NCBI RefSeq assembly: GCF_032477075.1
Contig: NZ_JAWDXO010000014.1
Coordinates: 1 to 64,000 of the forward strand
Direction: 5' to 3'
Length of the DNA: 64,000 bases
DNA from: Fusobacterium sp.
GTDB lineage: Bacteria > Fusobacteriota > Fusobacteriia > Fusobacteriales > Fusobacteriaceae
The notes beneath the pieces were generated by a model, which saw nothing but the letters and a program-made list of their open reading frames with translations, had not been told where the DNA came from and did no database searches. Position 1 is the stretch's first letter, and every line of letters starts with the position of its first letter. Made by a program: the position numbers and the translations under genes. Positions 16,284 through 25,003 of the stretch are shown in pieces.

Positions 16284-17299
16284 TAACAAACTATTACAGA
16301 AAAATATCCATCAAGATCTGAAGGTTGTAATACAGGTCTTGATTCTGTTGTGATTTTCTTTACTTTTGGAGTTGGAACCTCAACACTTGAATATCTTACT
16401 GTTACATGAATATCACTTTTTCCCATATTTACAATTGGAGCATATAATATTTCTCCATCTTTTGGTCCCCCTATCACAATATTTGAAGGAATAATCTCTA
16501 CTGGTGTTTTTTTATCTGGACCTAAAACTTTTCTTTTATATCTAAATATTTCTACTCCATATGTTTTATATGTTCCTAACCATACAACCCCTGGATACTC
16601 TCTTATAACTTCTTTTACAAATTCACTTTGTAAGTCTTTACTTAATACTTCTTTTGTATATTCATTGTTCATGAAGTTTTTAGCAGCATCTACTCCCATA
16701 ACTATATTACCTACTAAAACTCCACTTGCTTCAGCATTTGAAATAATTTCATCTAAAGAAGTTAATGGATTTACTCCTGGTTTTCCCCATTGATCAACGA
16801 GAGGAAGTGTAGAAATATTTTCTAATTCATAATCTACCTCATATCCATCTTCTCCTGTTAAAGAAGTAACTTTCCCACTAGTCAAAAATTGCCCTACCAT
16901 CAATTCCTCTTTATTTACTATATAATTTTCTTGTTTTCTTAATATTTCTCCTACTCTTTTAGAGGCTCTTGTTACAGGATCAAATTCTCCTGATAACTGC
17001 ATCCCTGCTTCTCTTATAAAAAAATCTTTAGGAGTAAGAATTTCAGCAACTCCTATATTTGGAGCTGTTATTACATTTGTTCTTACTTTTTTATTTTTAA
17101 TTGCCCTTCCTGATTCTAAAGGTGTTATAAATGGTGCTGTCTGCTCTCCACTCTTTGTACATTCTAGAATTATTTCCTCTGTTGTTACTGTTGCTCTTCT
17201 AGGAAAAAATAAACTTATTAAAAAGTTTCTTTTCAACTCTGCTTTGTCTCTAATTTTTCTTACTGTTTTTGTTGTATAAATATCATTTATTCCTGGCAT
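16283..17299 (-). CDS. Major capsid protein (lambda gpE family)
   Basis: A 338-residue capsid protein of the Phage_cap_E family with HK97 fold. Typical features are the N-terminal FLISLFFPRRATVTTEEIIL block, then SGRAIKNKKVRTNVITAPNI followed by REAGMQLSGEFDPVTRASKR, and the P-domain segment NIVMGVDAAKNFMNNEYTKE. It lies just downstream of the decoration protein, as in lambda (D then E). Length matches lambda E (about 340). It assembles on the scaffold encoded within the protease gene. Confidence 0.92.
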   Translation of the reverse strand: MPGINDIYTTKTVRKIRDKAELKRNFLISLFFPRRATVTTEEIILECTKSGEQTAPFITPLESGRAIKNKKVRTNVITAPNIGVAEILTPKDFFIREAGMQLSGEFDPVTRASKRVGEILRKQENYIVNKEELMVGQFLTSGKVTSLTGEDGYEVDYELENISTLPLVDQWGKPGVNPLTSLDEIISNAEASGVLVGNIVMGVDAAKNFMNNEYTKEVLSKDLQSEFVKEVIREYPGVVWLGTYKTYGVEIFRYKRKVLGPDKKTPVEIIPSNIVIGGPKDGEILYAPIVNMGKSDIHVTVRYSSVEVPTPKVKKITTESRPVLQPSDLDGYFSVIVC

Positions 17300-17311
17300 T
17301 TTAATCCTCCC

Positions 17312-17638
17312 TTATTTTATAAAAATTCCTAATTTTCTTAATTTTTGTACTGTTACTGCTTCAGTTCCAGATGGTAGCTTTACAAAATCCTTTAAAATCT
17401 CTCCTGTAAGCATAGCCACACAATCTATATCACTTGTATCATATGTCGCACTATTATATGCAATTGCATAAGGTTCTGTATATGTAGCTGTATCTAGTTT
17501 TCCATAATTTCCACTAGTATCAACTCCGATAATATCTCCAGCTTCCAAAGATGTTTTTAATTTTAATGTTTCTGCAACAACTGGAAAAGCTCCTGCTAGT
17601 ATTCCTTTTTCTTCATAATTAATAATTGTATTATTCAC
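17312..17638 (-). CDS. Head decoration protein (lambda gpD family)
   Basis: A 108-residue protein of the HDPD (lambda gpD) family: GILAGAFPVVAETLKLKTSL, then EAGDIIGVDTSGNYGKLDTA and YAIAYNSATYDTSDIDCVAM. Trimers of this protein bind the capsid at three-fold points after expansion and strengthen it against DNA pressure. It stands between protease/scaffold and capsid, in lambda order (C-Nu3-D-E). Confidence 0.88.
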   Translation of the reverse strand: MNNTIINYEEKGILAGAFPVVAETLKLKTSLEAGDIIGVDTSGNYGKLDTATYTEPYAIAYNSATYDTSDIDCVAMLTGEILKDFVKLPSGTEAVTVQKLRKLGIFIK

Positions 17639-17657
17639 TTCTTACCTCCTATATGTT

Positions 17658-18059
17658 TTATTTTATATATGCTTCTAATGCTGCTTTTAAAACTGCTTCT
17701 TCATCTTTTGCTTCAAGTGTTACTCCATCAGAACTTAAATTGTTTAGCCCTTCTGTTGCTTTTTCTTCTTCCACTTTATCAATTTCTGTTTTTGCCTGTG
17801 TTGCTTGTGAATTATAGAATTCAACTATTATTTCATTTGCATCTCTAGGCTCTTCATATTTTGCTTTCATAATTGTTTCTTTTTGCCTGTCATTGAATAC
17901 TGGTATATTTTCCAGTGCTTTTATTCTTTTTCTTTCTGCTTCTATTGCTGCTTGTGTCGCCTGTTTCATATAATCAGAATTTTGTGTTTCTGCTAAAACT
18001 TCTGTCTTATATTCATCTAGAACTCCTTTGTGTTTTTCTTTTAATTCCTTTAGTGTCAT
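17658..18059 (-). CDS. Nested scaffold protein (Nu3-like), in-frame internal start
   Basis: Within the protease gene, AGGAGGT (18064-18070) lies 4 nt before an in-frame ATG at 18057-18059. Translation from there gives a 133-residue, helical and charged protein (MTLKELKEKHKGVLDEYKTE onward) with no protease residues. Lambda makes its scaffold Nu3 from an in-frame start within gene C in the same place. So the arrangement is known in the lambda family; that it is used here is inferred from the strength and spacing of the ribosome site. Confidence 0.7.
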   Translation of the reverse strand: MTLKELKEKHKGVLDEYKTEVLAETQNSDYMKQATQAAIEAERKRIKALENIPVFNDRQKETIMKAKYEEPRDANEIIVEFYNSQATQAKTEIDKVEEEKATEGLNNLSSDGVTLEAKDEEAVLKAALEAYIK

Positions 18060-18740
18060 TTTGACCTCCTGTATGTCTTTTTTATTTTGTGTGCTTTTAA
18101 AAATTTCTTTATTTTTGAAAAATTCTATACAATTACTTGTTGCTAATTGTTTAATATTGTTTTCAACAACTTCCTGACCGTATGTGATAATTTCATCTGC
18201 AAATCCTGCTTCTACAGCTTCATTTGCATCAAACCATTTTTCTTCATTCAGATAATTTGAAACCTCTTCTCTAGTGAGTTTACATTTAGTCATATATATA
18301 TCCAAAACATTATCTCTTACTTTATCCAGATAATCAGCTGTTTTTCTCATTTCATCTGACCCTACTCTTCCTACAAATACACTAGGATTATGTATCATCA
18401 GGAATGTTCCCATTCCCATTACTACTTTTTTAGCTGCTAATATTAAAAAAGAAGCTGCTGAAGCTGCTAGTCCATCTATATATGCAACTATCTCTATTTC
18501 ATTTTCACTTGAAAATCTTTTTAATTCATTATAAATAGCTAGAGCTTCATAAACATCTCCTCCAATAGAATTAACTTTCAAATTTATTTTTTTTACATTT
18601 TTAAGACTTGAAAGTTCCTTTGTAAATGTTACACCACTTGTTTCTCCAAATTCTTCCCAAGCCCATTTGCATATTTCTCCATATACTCTGATTTCTCCTT
18701 CTGTTTCACTTATATTTTTTACTTCAAACCATCTAGCCAT
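17658..18740 (-). CDS. Prohead protease, ClpP/S49-like, fused to scaffold
   Basis: A 360-residue protein. Residues 1-200 are a ClpP-like serine protease domain: NSIGGDVYEALAIYNEL, the nucleophile region DGLAASAASFL (Ser94) and MIHNPS (His117), followed by KWFDANEAVEAGFADEI. Residues 225-335 are a charged helical segment that fits a scaffold. The protease cuts scaffold and prohead parts during maturation. An internal start with a strong ribosome site at 18057-18070 would yield the scaffold alone, as lambda C contains Nu3. It overlaps the portal gene by 8 nt. Confidence 0.88.
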   Translation of the reverse strand: MARWFEVKNISETEGEIRVYGEICKWAWEEFGETSGVTFTKELSSLKNVKKINLKVNSIGGDVYEALAIYNELKRFSSENEIEIVAYIDGLAASAASFLILAAKKVVMGMGTFLMIHNPSVFVGRVGSDEMRKTADYLDKVRDNVLDIYMTKCKLTREEVSNYLNEEKWFDANEAVEAGFADEIITYGQEVVENNIKQLATSNCIEFFKNKEIFKSTQNKKDIQEVKMTLKELKEKHKGVLDEYKTEVLAETQNSDYMKQATQAAIEAERKRIKALENIPVFNDRQKETIMKAKYEEPRDANEIIVEFYNSQATQAKTEIDKVEEEKATEGLNNLSSDGVTLEAKDEEAVLKAALEAYIK

Positions 18741-20268
18741 TTTTATCTCCTTTCTTATTTTTCTTCATTGCTTCAACCTCTGCTATCAATCTTTCCTCTT
18801 CCATCCTTTCTTCTATGATGTCATCTATATCCCAGCCATATTGTGCCGCTATTATTCCTCTTGTTGTTGTATAGTTTGCCAGTTCTTTCATATTTGCATT
18901 AGCTTCTTTCAATGGATCCAATGATGTTTTGCTGCTTCCTACCCAGATACATCTTGTAAAGGCATATCTTGCTGTTTCATCTTCAAAAAATCTAGGACAT
19001 TCTATCTCTCCATTTTTTATAAGCTCTAAAACAAATTCTTCATATATAGGTTGACATAAAGTTCTTTCTAAAAGTTTTCTACATACAATAAATCTTTGAT
19101 GTGCTTCTTCTAAGGAAGCTTTTGAAGCTGAATAAGAAGCCTTAAAAGAACTCATTAATACTTCTCTTGGTATTTCCAGTTGAGCCCCTATTTCTTCGTA
19201 TATAGCTTCTACAAAGTCTTTGAAGTTCTTATTTGGTCTTGTAGTATTAAATTCTTTTACTGTTTCTCCTGGCTGTCCTACTACCATTGTTCCATGGTCT
19301 AAGTCAATATTTTTCCCTCTAGGATCTGGATTTCCATTTTTATCTCTTTTAGTTCCAAAGTTACCAGCAAAATTATCTTCATCTGAATCTTTAGATTCAA
19401 TTATTAAACCTATCATTGCATTTATTACTGCTGCTTGTATTTCAGCATTTTTATATCTTCCCAGTTGCTTTATTGGGTATAAAAGTGAAGCTAATATAGG
19501 AACTCCCCTTCTCTGTCCTATTCTTTCAGGCTCAAATATATGTAAAATATTTCTTCTTCCTAAAGAGTTAAATACTGGATAACCTTTTACATCTGAATAG
19601 CTATCTCCAGGATGCTTGTTAGCAATATAATATTTTTTTAATTCTCCCTCTTCATCAAATTCAACTCCACCTTTTATATTTTGATTTCCTCCACTATTGG
19701 GATTCATCACTCTATCTGCTTCTATGAGTTGTAAACAGAGTTCTATATTTACTCCTTTTCTTTTTTTCCTTCTTGGAACAACAAAAGCGTCTCCATTCAT
19801 TATCCAGCTTAACTGTATTAAGGATTGAATTGTAAAGAAGTCATGCATCCTCCCAGCATCAGAATTTACAGAAGTAGCCCAAGCATTAAATTTTGTTTTA
19901 ATTGTTTTTTCTATCTTTTTAGCTTCTTCTCTAGTTATCCCTAGATATGAATAATTGATTGTTGGCTTTGGAAGAAGTCCTGCTCCTACAACCTTTGTTT
20001 TTATCTTTTTTAATGCTGCTCCAGCTAGTTCATTATTCATATACAAATGTCTAGATTTACCTCTCAGTTCATCTAAATCTTCCAGTATATCATTATCTGG
20101 GCTGTCTGCTACTGTATTCCAGTTGGATAAAGCCACATCTTCTTTATTTGAATAACCTTGTTTTATTTCAAGAATATTTTTTACACTTTTTAAATGTTCC
20201 CTTGCTTTTATTCTTTCTAATCCTGCTCTAGGATTAATTACTTCAATAACTTTATCAATAACATTCAT
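18733..20268 (-). CDS. Phage portal protein (lambda gpB family)
   Basis: A 511-residue portal of the lambda type. Family motifs are LRGKSRHLYMNNELAGAALK (the L-R-R-S-R-L...N-x-x-A pattern near residue 70), WIMNGDAFVVPRRKKR, LIEADRVMNP, and FKASYSASKASLEEAHQRF near the C-terminus. Twelve copies form the DNA gate at one vertex and dock the terminase. Its end overlaps the protease start by 8 nt, and a DUF6148-type connector protein is encoded 10 nt upstream. Confidence 0.93.
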   Translation of the reverse strand: MNVIDKVIEVINPRAGLERIKAREHLKSVKNILEIKQGYSNKEDVALSNWNTVADSPDNDILEDLDELRGKSRHLYMNNELAGAALKKIKTKVVGAGLLPKPTINYSYLGITREEAKKIEKTIKTKFNAWATSVNSDAGRMHDFFTIQSLIQLSWIMNGDAFVVPRRKKRKGVNIELCLQLIEADRVMNPNSGGNQNIKGGVEFDEEGELKKYYIANKHPGDSYSDVKGYPVFNSLGRRNILHIFEPERIGQRRGVPILASLLYPIKQLGRYKNAEIQAAVINAMIGLIIESKDSDEDNFAGNFGTKRDKNGNPDPRGKNIDLDHGTMVVGQPGETVKEFNTTRPNKNFKDFVEAIYEEIGAQLEIPREVLMSSFKASYSASKASLEEAHQRFIVCRKLLERTLCQPIYEEFVLELIKNGEIECPRFFEDETARYAFTRCIWVGSSKTSLDPLKEANANMKELANYTTTRGIIAAQYGWDIDDIIEERMEEERLIAEVEAMKKNKKGDKNG

Positions 20269-20278
20269 CTTTTAATCA

Positions 20279-20503
20279 CTATCCTTTTGGAATTATTGTA
20301 AAGGTTCTAGGTCCAGAAGATTTATTTTGAATTTTTCTTAATCTTCCAGCCCATAACTCCAGATTTCTATTTATTTCTCCTGAATTGACTCTTGTGAGTG
20401 TTCTTCCTCCTATTGTGTAGCTCTGCCCTTTTGCAACTGCTTCATCAGCACTTAGCCACATATCTAAGTGTCTTTTACAAGTTTCTTCATCAAAAATTAT
20501 CAT
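20279..20503 (-). CDS. gpW-like head-tail connector, DUF6148 family
   Basis: A 74-residue protein with the DUF6148 pattern: TCKRHLDMWLSADEAVAKGQ, SYTIGGRTLTRVNSGEIN and LELWAGRLRKI. It corresponds in place and size to lambda gpW, which lies between the large terminase and the portal and helps form the head-tail connector. It is separated from terminase by 3 nt and from the portal by 10 nt. Structural role inferred from place. Confidence 0.8.
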   Translation of the reverse strand: MIIFDEETCKRHLDMWLSADEAVAKGQSYTIGGRTLTRVNSGEINRNLELWAGRLRKIQNKSSGPRTFTIIPKG

Positions 20504-20506
20504 TTT

Positions 20507-22258
20507 TTATTCTCCTTTATATTCATCATCATTTAAATCTATTGGTAAAAATTCTATAGCTGCTGTAGCATAGTTGAATAGATCTAATGGTTCATTTCGC
20601 CTTCCTGATAAAACCTGCCATTCAATTTTCTCTCCTTTGGATGTCATTTTTTTTACTTTTACTTCTGCTGTAAGCCCTTTAAAAAAATCTATTCCAAAAC
20701 CTTGAGTTGATTCTAAAGGAAAGTGACATCTTCCTGGACCTTCAATTATTGTAAGTCTTGCGTATGTCATATCTTTCAAGGCATTTACTCCCAGACTTAA
20801 AAGATTTATTGCTGGACATCCTTTTTTGCTTGTTTTTCTAAAACCATTTAAAATATTTACTCCAAAACCTCCCTGTCCTTTGATTGCAAATATTCTTCTT
20901 TTTGCTTTTCCATAAACATATTTATATACACTTCCTGTATGATGTCCTCCTGAATCAATGAAAGTACAGTCTATTTTTAAATAATCTTCCTTATCTTTAA
21001 AATAAAATTTTTTATTTAAAAATTCATCTAGCATAATCCACACATCTTCTTTTGCTGGATTACCTGGAAAATCTCTATAAGTTACACAGTAACTTTCATA
21101 ACCATATCCCCATCCTACAACAAGTAATTCAAGCCTGTTATCTTGAACGTCCACTCCAGCTGTTAAAAATTTTATATCAGGATGCAATTCTGCCCCATAG
21201 TCTTCTCTTCTTTCAAAAATTGCTTCATAATCAATTTCTTCTTCTAAATTCTCTACATAAGGAATTCCTAAATAGGTATTTAAAAAAGTCCTGTATTTCA
21301 TTTCATCATCTTTACTTAGCAAATACTTTTCATAAATTCTTTCCCAACTTTCCCAAGGTGATGCTAAAGCATTCATATGGAAGCTTCTATGCTGCTTCTC
21401 TTCTAAAAACTTAGCTATCCATTTTCCATTTAACTGTTTTTCTCTTTTCCACTCTTCTTCTGGAAAATCTTCATGACAATAAATACATTCTAAAGTTACT
21501 ATTTCATCATCTTTTCTTATATTTTCCCATTTTAAAGGCTGATATTCTCCACAAGATGGACAAGGAAGATTCCATTCTTCTTGTGATCCTTGTAAATATA
21601 GCTTTTGTATTTTAGAAGTTTTATCACTTGTAGGAGTAGAAACTCTTAAATTTTTTTTATTAAAAAAAGTCAAAGTTCTCATTTCTGCTAAACTTACTGG
21701 GTTTCCTTCATCTTTTGCTGATTCAGGGAATCTATCCACCTCATCAAGAAGGGTTATTCTTATAGGTCTACTGGCTAGACCTGAAGGACTATTAGCACCC
21801 ACAAACCTAACAAAACCACCAGGAAACATCTTTCCTTGAACTGTTCCTTCTCCTCTCCTATTAGATTTTTTTACCAACTGCTTTAAAATTTTTGTATCTC
21901 TAATCATTGGCTCCACTCTTTCTTTTGAAAAAGCTTTTGCATCTTCAACTGTTGGCTGTACAAATAAAATTGAACAAGGATCAAGATGCATATATCTCCC
22001 TAAAATATTTAATAACATCTCTGTTTTCCCAACTTGTGAAGAGGACATTATAGTTATTGCTTCAGTATAACTATCTGTTACACAATTAAATATTTCTCTA
22101 AGATATGGAGTTCTATCTGTGTTCCATTGTCCTGGCTCTGCTGAACTTTCTTTAGATAAAATCCTGTATGCATCAGCCCATTCATCTATAGTTAAATCTT
22201 TTGCAGGTTCTAAAATTTTAAGCATTTTTTTAAATAATTCAATCGTCTTCTGCTCCAT
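20507..22258 (-). CDS. Terminase large subunit (gpA family)
   Basis: A 583-residue packaging ATPase-nuclease of the lambda gpA family (GpA_ATPase plus GpA_nuclease). The ATPase has a Walker A-like SSQVGKTE at about 73-80 and a Walker B LLDEVDR at about 170-176. A zinc-ribbon-like CPSCGEYQPLKW...CIYCHEDF pair lies near 235-265. The nuclease half carries AGVDVQDNRLELLVVGWGYG and FIDSGGHHTGSVYKY, with the Asp residues expected to bind metal. It overlaps the small subunit candidate by 20 nt. It powers DNA entry into the prohead. Confidence 0.93.
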   Translation of the reverse strand: MEQKTIELFKKMLKILEPAKDLTIDEWADAYRILSKESSAEPGQWNTDRTPYLREIFNCVTDSYTEAITIMSSSQVGKTEMLLNILGRYMHLDPCSILFVQPTVEDAKAFSKERVEPMIRDTKILKQLVKKSNRRGEGTVQGKMFPGGFVRFVGANSPSGLASRPIRITLLDEVDRFPESAKDEGNPVSLAEMRTLTFFNKKNLRVSTPTSDKTSKIQKLYLQGSQEEWNLPCPSCGEYQPLKWENIRKDDEIVTLECIYCHEDFPEEEWKREKQLNGKWIAKFLEEKQHRSFHMNALASPWESWERIYEKYLLSKDDEMKYRTFLNTYLGIPYVENLEEEIDYEAIFERREDYGAELHPDIKFLTAGVDVQDNRLELLVVGWGYGYESYCVTYRDFPGNPAKEDVWIMLDEFLNKKFYFKDKEDYLKIDCTFIDSGGHHTGSVYKYVYGKAKRRIFAIKGQGGFGVNILNGFRKTSKKGCPAINLLSLGVNALKDMTYARLTIIEGPGRCHFPLESTQGFGIDFFKGLTAEVKVKKMTSKGEKIEWQVLSGRRNEPLDLFNYATAAIEFLPIDLNDDEYKGE

Positions 22259-22697
22259 CCAGTCCCTCCATTTTTAATTCTTTATATCCAGATAATTCTA
22301 ATAATGCTTGATTAATTTCTTTTTTTAAAATATCTTCTATTTCCCTTCTGTTAGTCTTATTTAAGAGATCTATACTTATTTTTGCTGGTAAACAGGTAAG
22401 TTTACTTTTAAACCTTGCCAACATATCAGAAACTAAAAGTATTACATCATCTTCAAGATGATATTTACCTTTTTTTATATCCAGATTAAATTTCTTAGTT
22501 TCTTTTTCTATTTTTTTTAATTCCAGTTCTTCATCTTTAGTAGTTGAATTTTTTAAATATATTTCAACCGCAAGGACAAAATCATATATTCCTGCTTCTA
22601 CTCTTGCTTCTTTAAAATAGGTTCTTACCTTCCTTTCAGAAAATCCAAAGACTTTCATTAACCTTTTTTCAGTTGCTTTAACTATGCCTTCGCTCAT
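22239..22697 (-). CDS. Terminase small subunit, Nu1-like
   Basis: A 152-residue protein. I chose the ATG at 22697 because a G-rich ribosome site (GGGGGG) sits before it; an upstream start at 22787 would add a basic stretch of unclear value. An N-terminal winged-helix-like segment (TEKRLMKVFGFSERKVRTYFKEARV) is followed by a helical part (LELKKIEKETKKFNLDIKKG) and a linker ending in an acidic tail, the layout of lambda Nu1 (DNA-binding N-terminus, dimer helix, gpA-binding tail). Gene position directly before gpA supports the call. Confidence 0.72.
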   Translation of the reverse strand: MSEGIVKATEKRLMKVFGFSERKVRTYFKEARVEAGIYDFVLAVEIYLKNSTTKDEELELKKIEKETKKFNLDIKKGKYHLEDDVILLVSDMLARFKSKLTCLPAKISIDLLNKTNRREIEDILKKEINQALLELSGYKELKMEGLDGAEDD

Positions 22698-22817
22698 TTT
22701 CTGCCCCCCTATACAAATTTCAAAAATTTTTGGCACACTCAAATTTTCTCCCCCAATTGAAAACTTTTGGGCTCGCAAGCGCCTCAATTCTTCTTTTTCT
22801 CTTACAGTACCTTAAAC

Positions 22818-23330
22818 CTAGTCTAATACTACTTCTTTCTTTTCTTTTTCCATTTCTTCTCTCAGCTTTTCATACTTCAAGGCTTCCTGCTTTAGCTCCA
22901 TCAGCTCCTTATCTGTATGTATTGAATACAGCTGTTTCTCTATATCAAATAAAGCTCCTATTGCAGATACTCTTTTAAGATAAGCTTCTTCTTTACTTTT
23001 AATAACAGGTGATGTATAATCATCACCATTCAATACCTTGTCTCCTGTTGCTTTATCCAAAGCATAGCTTCTTAAATCTTCTGTGATAATCTTGTAGTCT
23101 TTCTTTACCTTTTCTCTTTCTTTTATTTCTTCATCTGCTGCTTCCAGTAGCTCTTTCATTCTCACAAGGTCTTTTATCTTTCCCTTTTCCCATTTCTCCC
23201 TAGATGCTATGTTCCTAAGAGTTCCATAGTTTATTTTATATTTCAGAGCTAAAGTTATAAGGTCCTCTCCTATTTCATATCTCTTTCGAATTTCTTTTTT
23301 TAATTCAGTAGTAGTAGTTTTTTTATTCAT
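22818..23330 (-). CDS. Phage HTH protein at the head of the packaging operon
   Basis: A 170-residue protein, first of the packaging genes. Residues 10-50 (LKKEIRKRYEIGEDLITLAL, then KINYGTLRNIASREKWEKG) form a helix-turn-helix like that of small terminase subunits and DUF1804/P27-type phage proteins. The rest is a long charged helix ending KYEKLREEMEKEKKEVV. It may be the true DNA-recognition subunit of the terminase, with the Nu1-like gene as a second component, or a late regulator. The 120-nt gap to the next gene leaves this open. Confidence 0.6.
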   Translation of the reverse strand: MNKKTTTTELKKEIRKRYEIGEDLITLALKYKINYGTLRNIASREKWEKGKIKDLVRMKELLEAADEEIKEREKVKKDYKIITEDLRSYALDKATGDKVLNGDDYTSPVIKSKEEAYLKRVSAIGALFDIEKQLYSIHTDKELMELKQEALKYEKLREEMEKEKKEVVLD

Positions 23331-23360
23331 ATTCTTTCCTTTTGCTCATGTCATTATTTT

Positions 23361-23377
23361 GTAACAATTAGTGTCAC
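23361..23377. promoter_or_regulatory. Inverted repeat upstream of the packaging operon
   Basis: GTAACAATTAGTGTCAC: 6-bp arms with one mismatch and a 5-bp centre, about 30 nt before the first packaging gene. This spacing suits an activator or repressor site for the late promoter. No good -35/-10 pair is seen around it, which would fit a promoter that needs an activator. Confidence 0.35.
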
Positions 23378-23476
23378 ACTTTTTGCATATACATTAATTA
23401 AAGAAATTTGTGAAAATTTTATTAAAAAAAATCTAAATATAAATATGATTTTATGGTTATTTATATTCACATTTTC

Positions 23477-23506
23477 TTTCCCCACTATTTGAAATTAGTG
23501 GGGAAA
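23477..23506 (-). terminator. Terminator of the three-gene cassette 23495-24983
   Basis: An 11-bp perfect stem (TTTCCCCACTA/TAGTGGGGAAA) with a 8-nt loop overlaps the stop of the leftward gene at 23495-24517. It has a strong GC core for this AT-rich DNA. On the minus strand it is followed by AGAAAATG rather than a clean T run, so it may act partly as an attenuator before the late genes. Confidence 0.55.
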
Positions 23507-24517
23507 AATTAATTCCAGCAAATAATTAAATTTTTTTAAATTATCATGCTGGATATACTTATCCTTTACCCTGTTTATTTCTCTGCCTTTGTGCTTTGAA
23601 TCATACTTTTCTATTATTTCTATTAAAAAACTGTAATCAAATATCCAAAACTGTTCCAGGTATTTATATACATTTCTTTCAGTTTTTCTTCCTGTTCTTC
23701 TTGCTAATGCACTGCTTTTTTTGAAAGCCAGATATTCTCTTTCTAATGTTGGTTTTATATTTTTTTCTATATATGCAAAAGCTTTTTTAATAAAATCCTG
23801 CTTGATCCTATACTTAAATATCTCTTCCAATAGCTGATTATTTTTAATTAAACTTTCCAAAGAATTATCTATTCCAAACTTTTCAACCATATACTTGTAG
23901 GCAGATGTTTCAAAAAAATATTCAAGTCTGCTTATTTTAAACTTTAGTTCTTTTTCTCTATCTTTTGAATAAGCTTTAAATCTTACACTTTTACTCAATC
24001 TTGTAAAAAAACTTTCATCTATCCTTAATTCTTTTACTATATTAGAATTAGTCAATGCACTTATTGACTTGGAGTATTCATTCTGTTTAAACAGCAGCAT
24101 AAATACTTCAGAATATTCATTAAAATCTATTGAAACATTCAGATTTATTTCTATATCAGCCACTTTAGCTGAAGAAAAATCTATATAGATATCCTTTTTC
24201 TTTAAAATATCTGTAAGTTTTTCAATAGCTTTTTCCAGATCTTCACTTGTTGAATTACAGATATTATCTCCAGTTAATATCTTATTAGGATTAAATGTTA
24301 TCCTGTTAAAATAGCTTTCTTCTATTCCTTCTTCTCCCTGATATAAAGTATATGAATTAACAATAGAAAAAAGTTCATCTGTAATTATTGTCTTTTCTTT
24401 CATTACATTTTCTTTATCTTCTATTAACTTTTTAAAGTTTTTTTCAGTATGAAGAGAAAAATTATATAAGGAAATTTTATCTATTCCATACCTGAAAATT
24501 TTTTCATGATTTATCAT
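23495..24517 (-). CDS. Putative replication protein, gene II/X-like
   Basis: A 340-residue protein. The N-terminus (FRYGIDKISLYNFSLHTEKN) and the middle, KVADIEINLNVSIDFNEYSE followed by SVRFKAYSKDREKELKFKIS and RLEYFFE, resemble the layout of filamentous-phage gene II/X replication proteins (an FK-Y-K element before a beta strand with R-E/L-E). The C-terminal third is helical and basic. I cannot see a firm catalytic tyrosine motif. It is the last gene of a small leftward cassette (24983-23495) with its own terminator. It may be a captured replication gene of another element; a phage accessory role is equally possible. Confidence 0.4.
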   Translation of the reverse strand: MINHEKIFRYGIDKISLYNFSLHTEKNFKKLIEDKENVMKEKTIITDELFSIVNSYTLYQGEEGIEESYFNRITFNPNKILTGDNICNSTSEDLEKAIEKLTDILKKKDIYIDFSSAKVADIEINLNVSIDFNEYSEVFMLLFKQNEYSKSISALTNSNIVKELRIDESFFTRLSKSVRFKAYSKDREKELKFKISRLEYFFETSAYKYMVEKFGIDNSLESLIKNNQLLEEIFKYRIKQDFIKKAFAYIEKNIKPTLEREYLAFKKSSALARRTGRKTERNVYKYLEQFWIFDYSFLIEIIEKYDSKHKGREINRVKDKYIQHDNLKKFNYLLELIFPH

Positions 24518-24813
24518 TTCATTTTCTCTTCCTCCATTTCATAAACTTTAACTGTAAATTTTTCTTCTATTTGTTGTTTTAATGTTACTTTTTTATTTTT
24601 TATCTCTAGTATTTTTCTATGAATTTTTTCAAAAAAGATTTTAGTGTCTTTTGGAGTTGTTATTTTAAAGGTAAAAGTTTCTAATTTATATTGATATCCA
24701 TATGGAAGAAATTCAATTATTTCATCACTTCCTGAAATAATAGCTTTAAGCTGGTTCTTTTCTGCCTCTTTTAAAAGTTTTTCAAATTCTTTAAAGTTTA
24801 ATTCTAAAAACAT
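24514..24813 (-). CDS. Hypothetical small phage protein
   Basis: A 99-residue protein with alternating charged helices and strands (FKEFEKLLKEAEKNQLKAII; YQYKLETFTFKITTPKDTKI) and a lysine/glutamate-rich end. No family recognised. It overlaps both neighbours (ATGA with the Rep-like gene, 10 nt with the upstream gene), so all three form one translationally coupled cassette. That coupling suggests a common function with the Rep-like protein. Confidence 0.55.
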   Translation of the reverse strand: MFLELNFKEFEKLLKEAEKNQLKAIISGSDEIIEFLPYGYQYKLETFTFKITTPKDTKIFFEKIHRKILEIKNKKVTLKQQIEEKFTVKVYEMEEEKMK

Positions 24814-24983
24814 GAATTCACCTTCATTCCATCAATAAAGCCTTTTTGAAATTCAATAAGGGCTTTATTTTTTTTATTTTCTGCTTTTAATTCTTCGATT
24901 TCATTTTTTAAAGATTCATTCTGGATCATCAAAGTTATTATTCTAATTGTTACTTCTGTAAAATCTAAACATTTTTTTAACAT
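24804..24983 (-). CDS. Small coiled-coil protein
   Basis: A 59-residue protein that I start at 24983, where AGGGGGT precedes the ATG; a start at 24998 would place that site inside the gene. It begins LKKCLDFTEVTIRIITLMIQ and then forms a coiled coil (NESLKNEIEELKAENKKNKA) with a short tail. First gene of the cassette that includes the Rep-like protein; its leader contains a long imperfect inverted repeat (25004-25070). Function unknown. Confidence 0.5.
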   Translation of the reverse strand: MLKKCLDFTEVTIRIITLMIQNESLKNEIEELKAENKKNKALIEFQKGFIDGMKVNSCF

Positions 24984-25003
24984 AAAATACCCCCTCATTC
25001 ATT

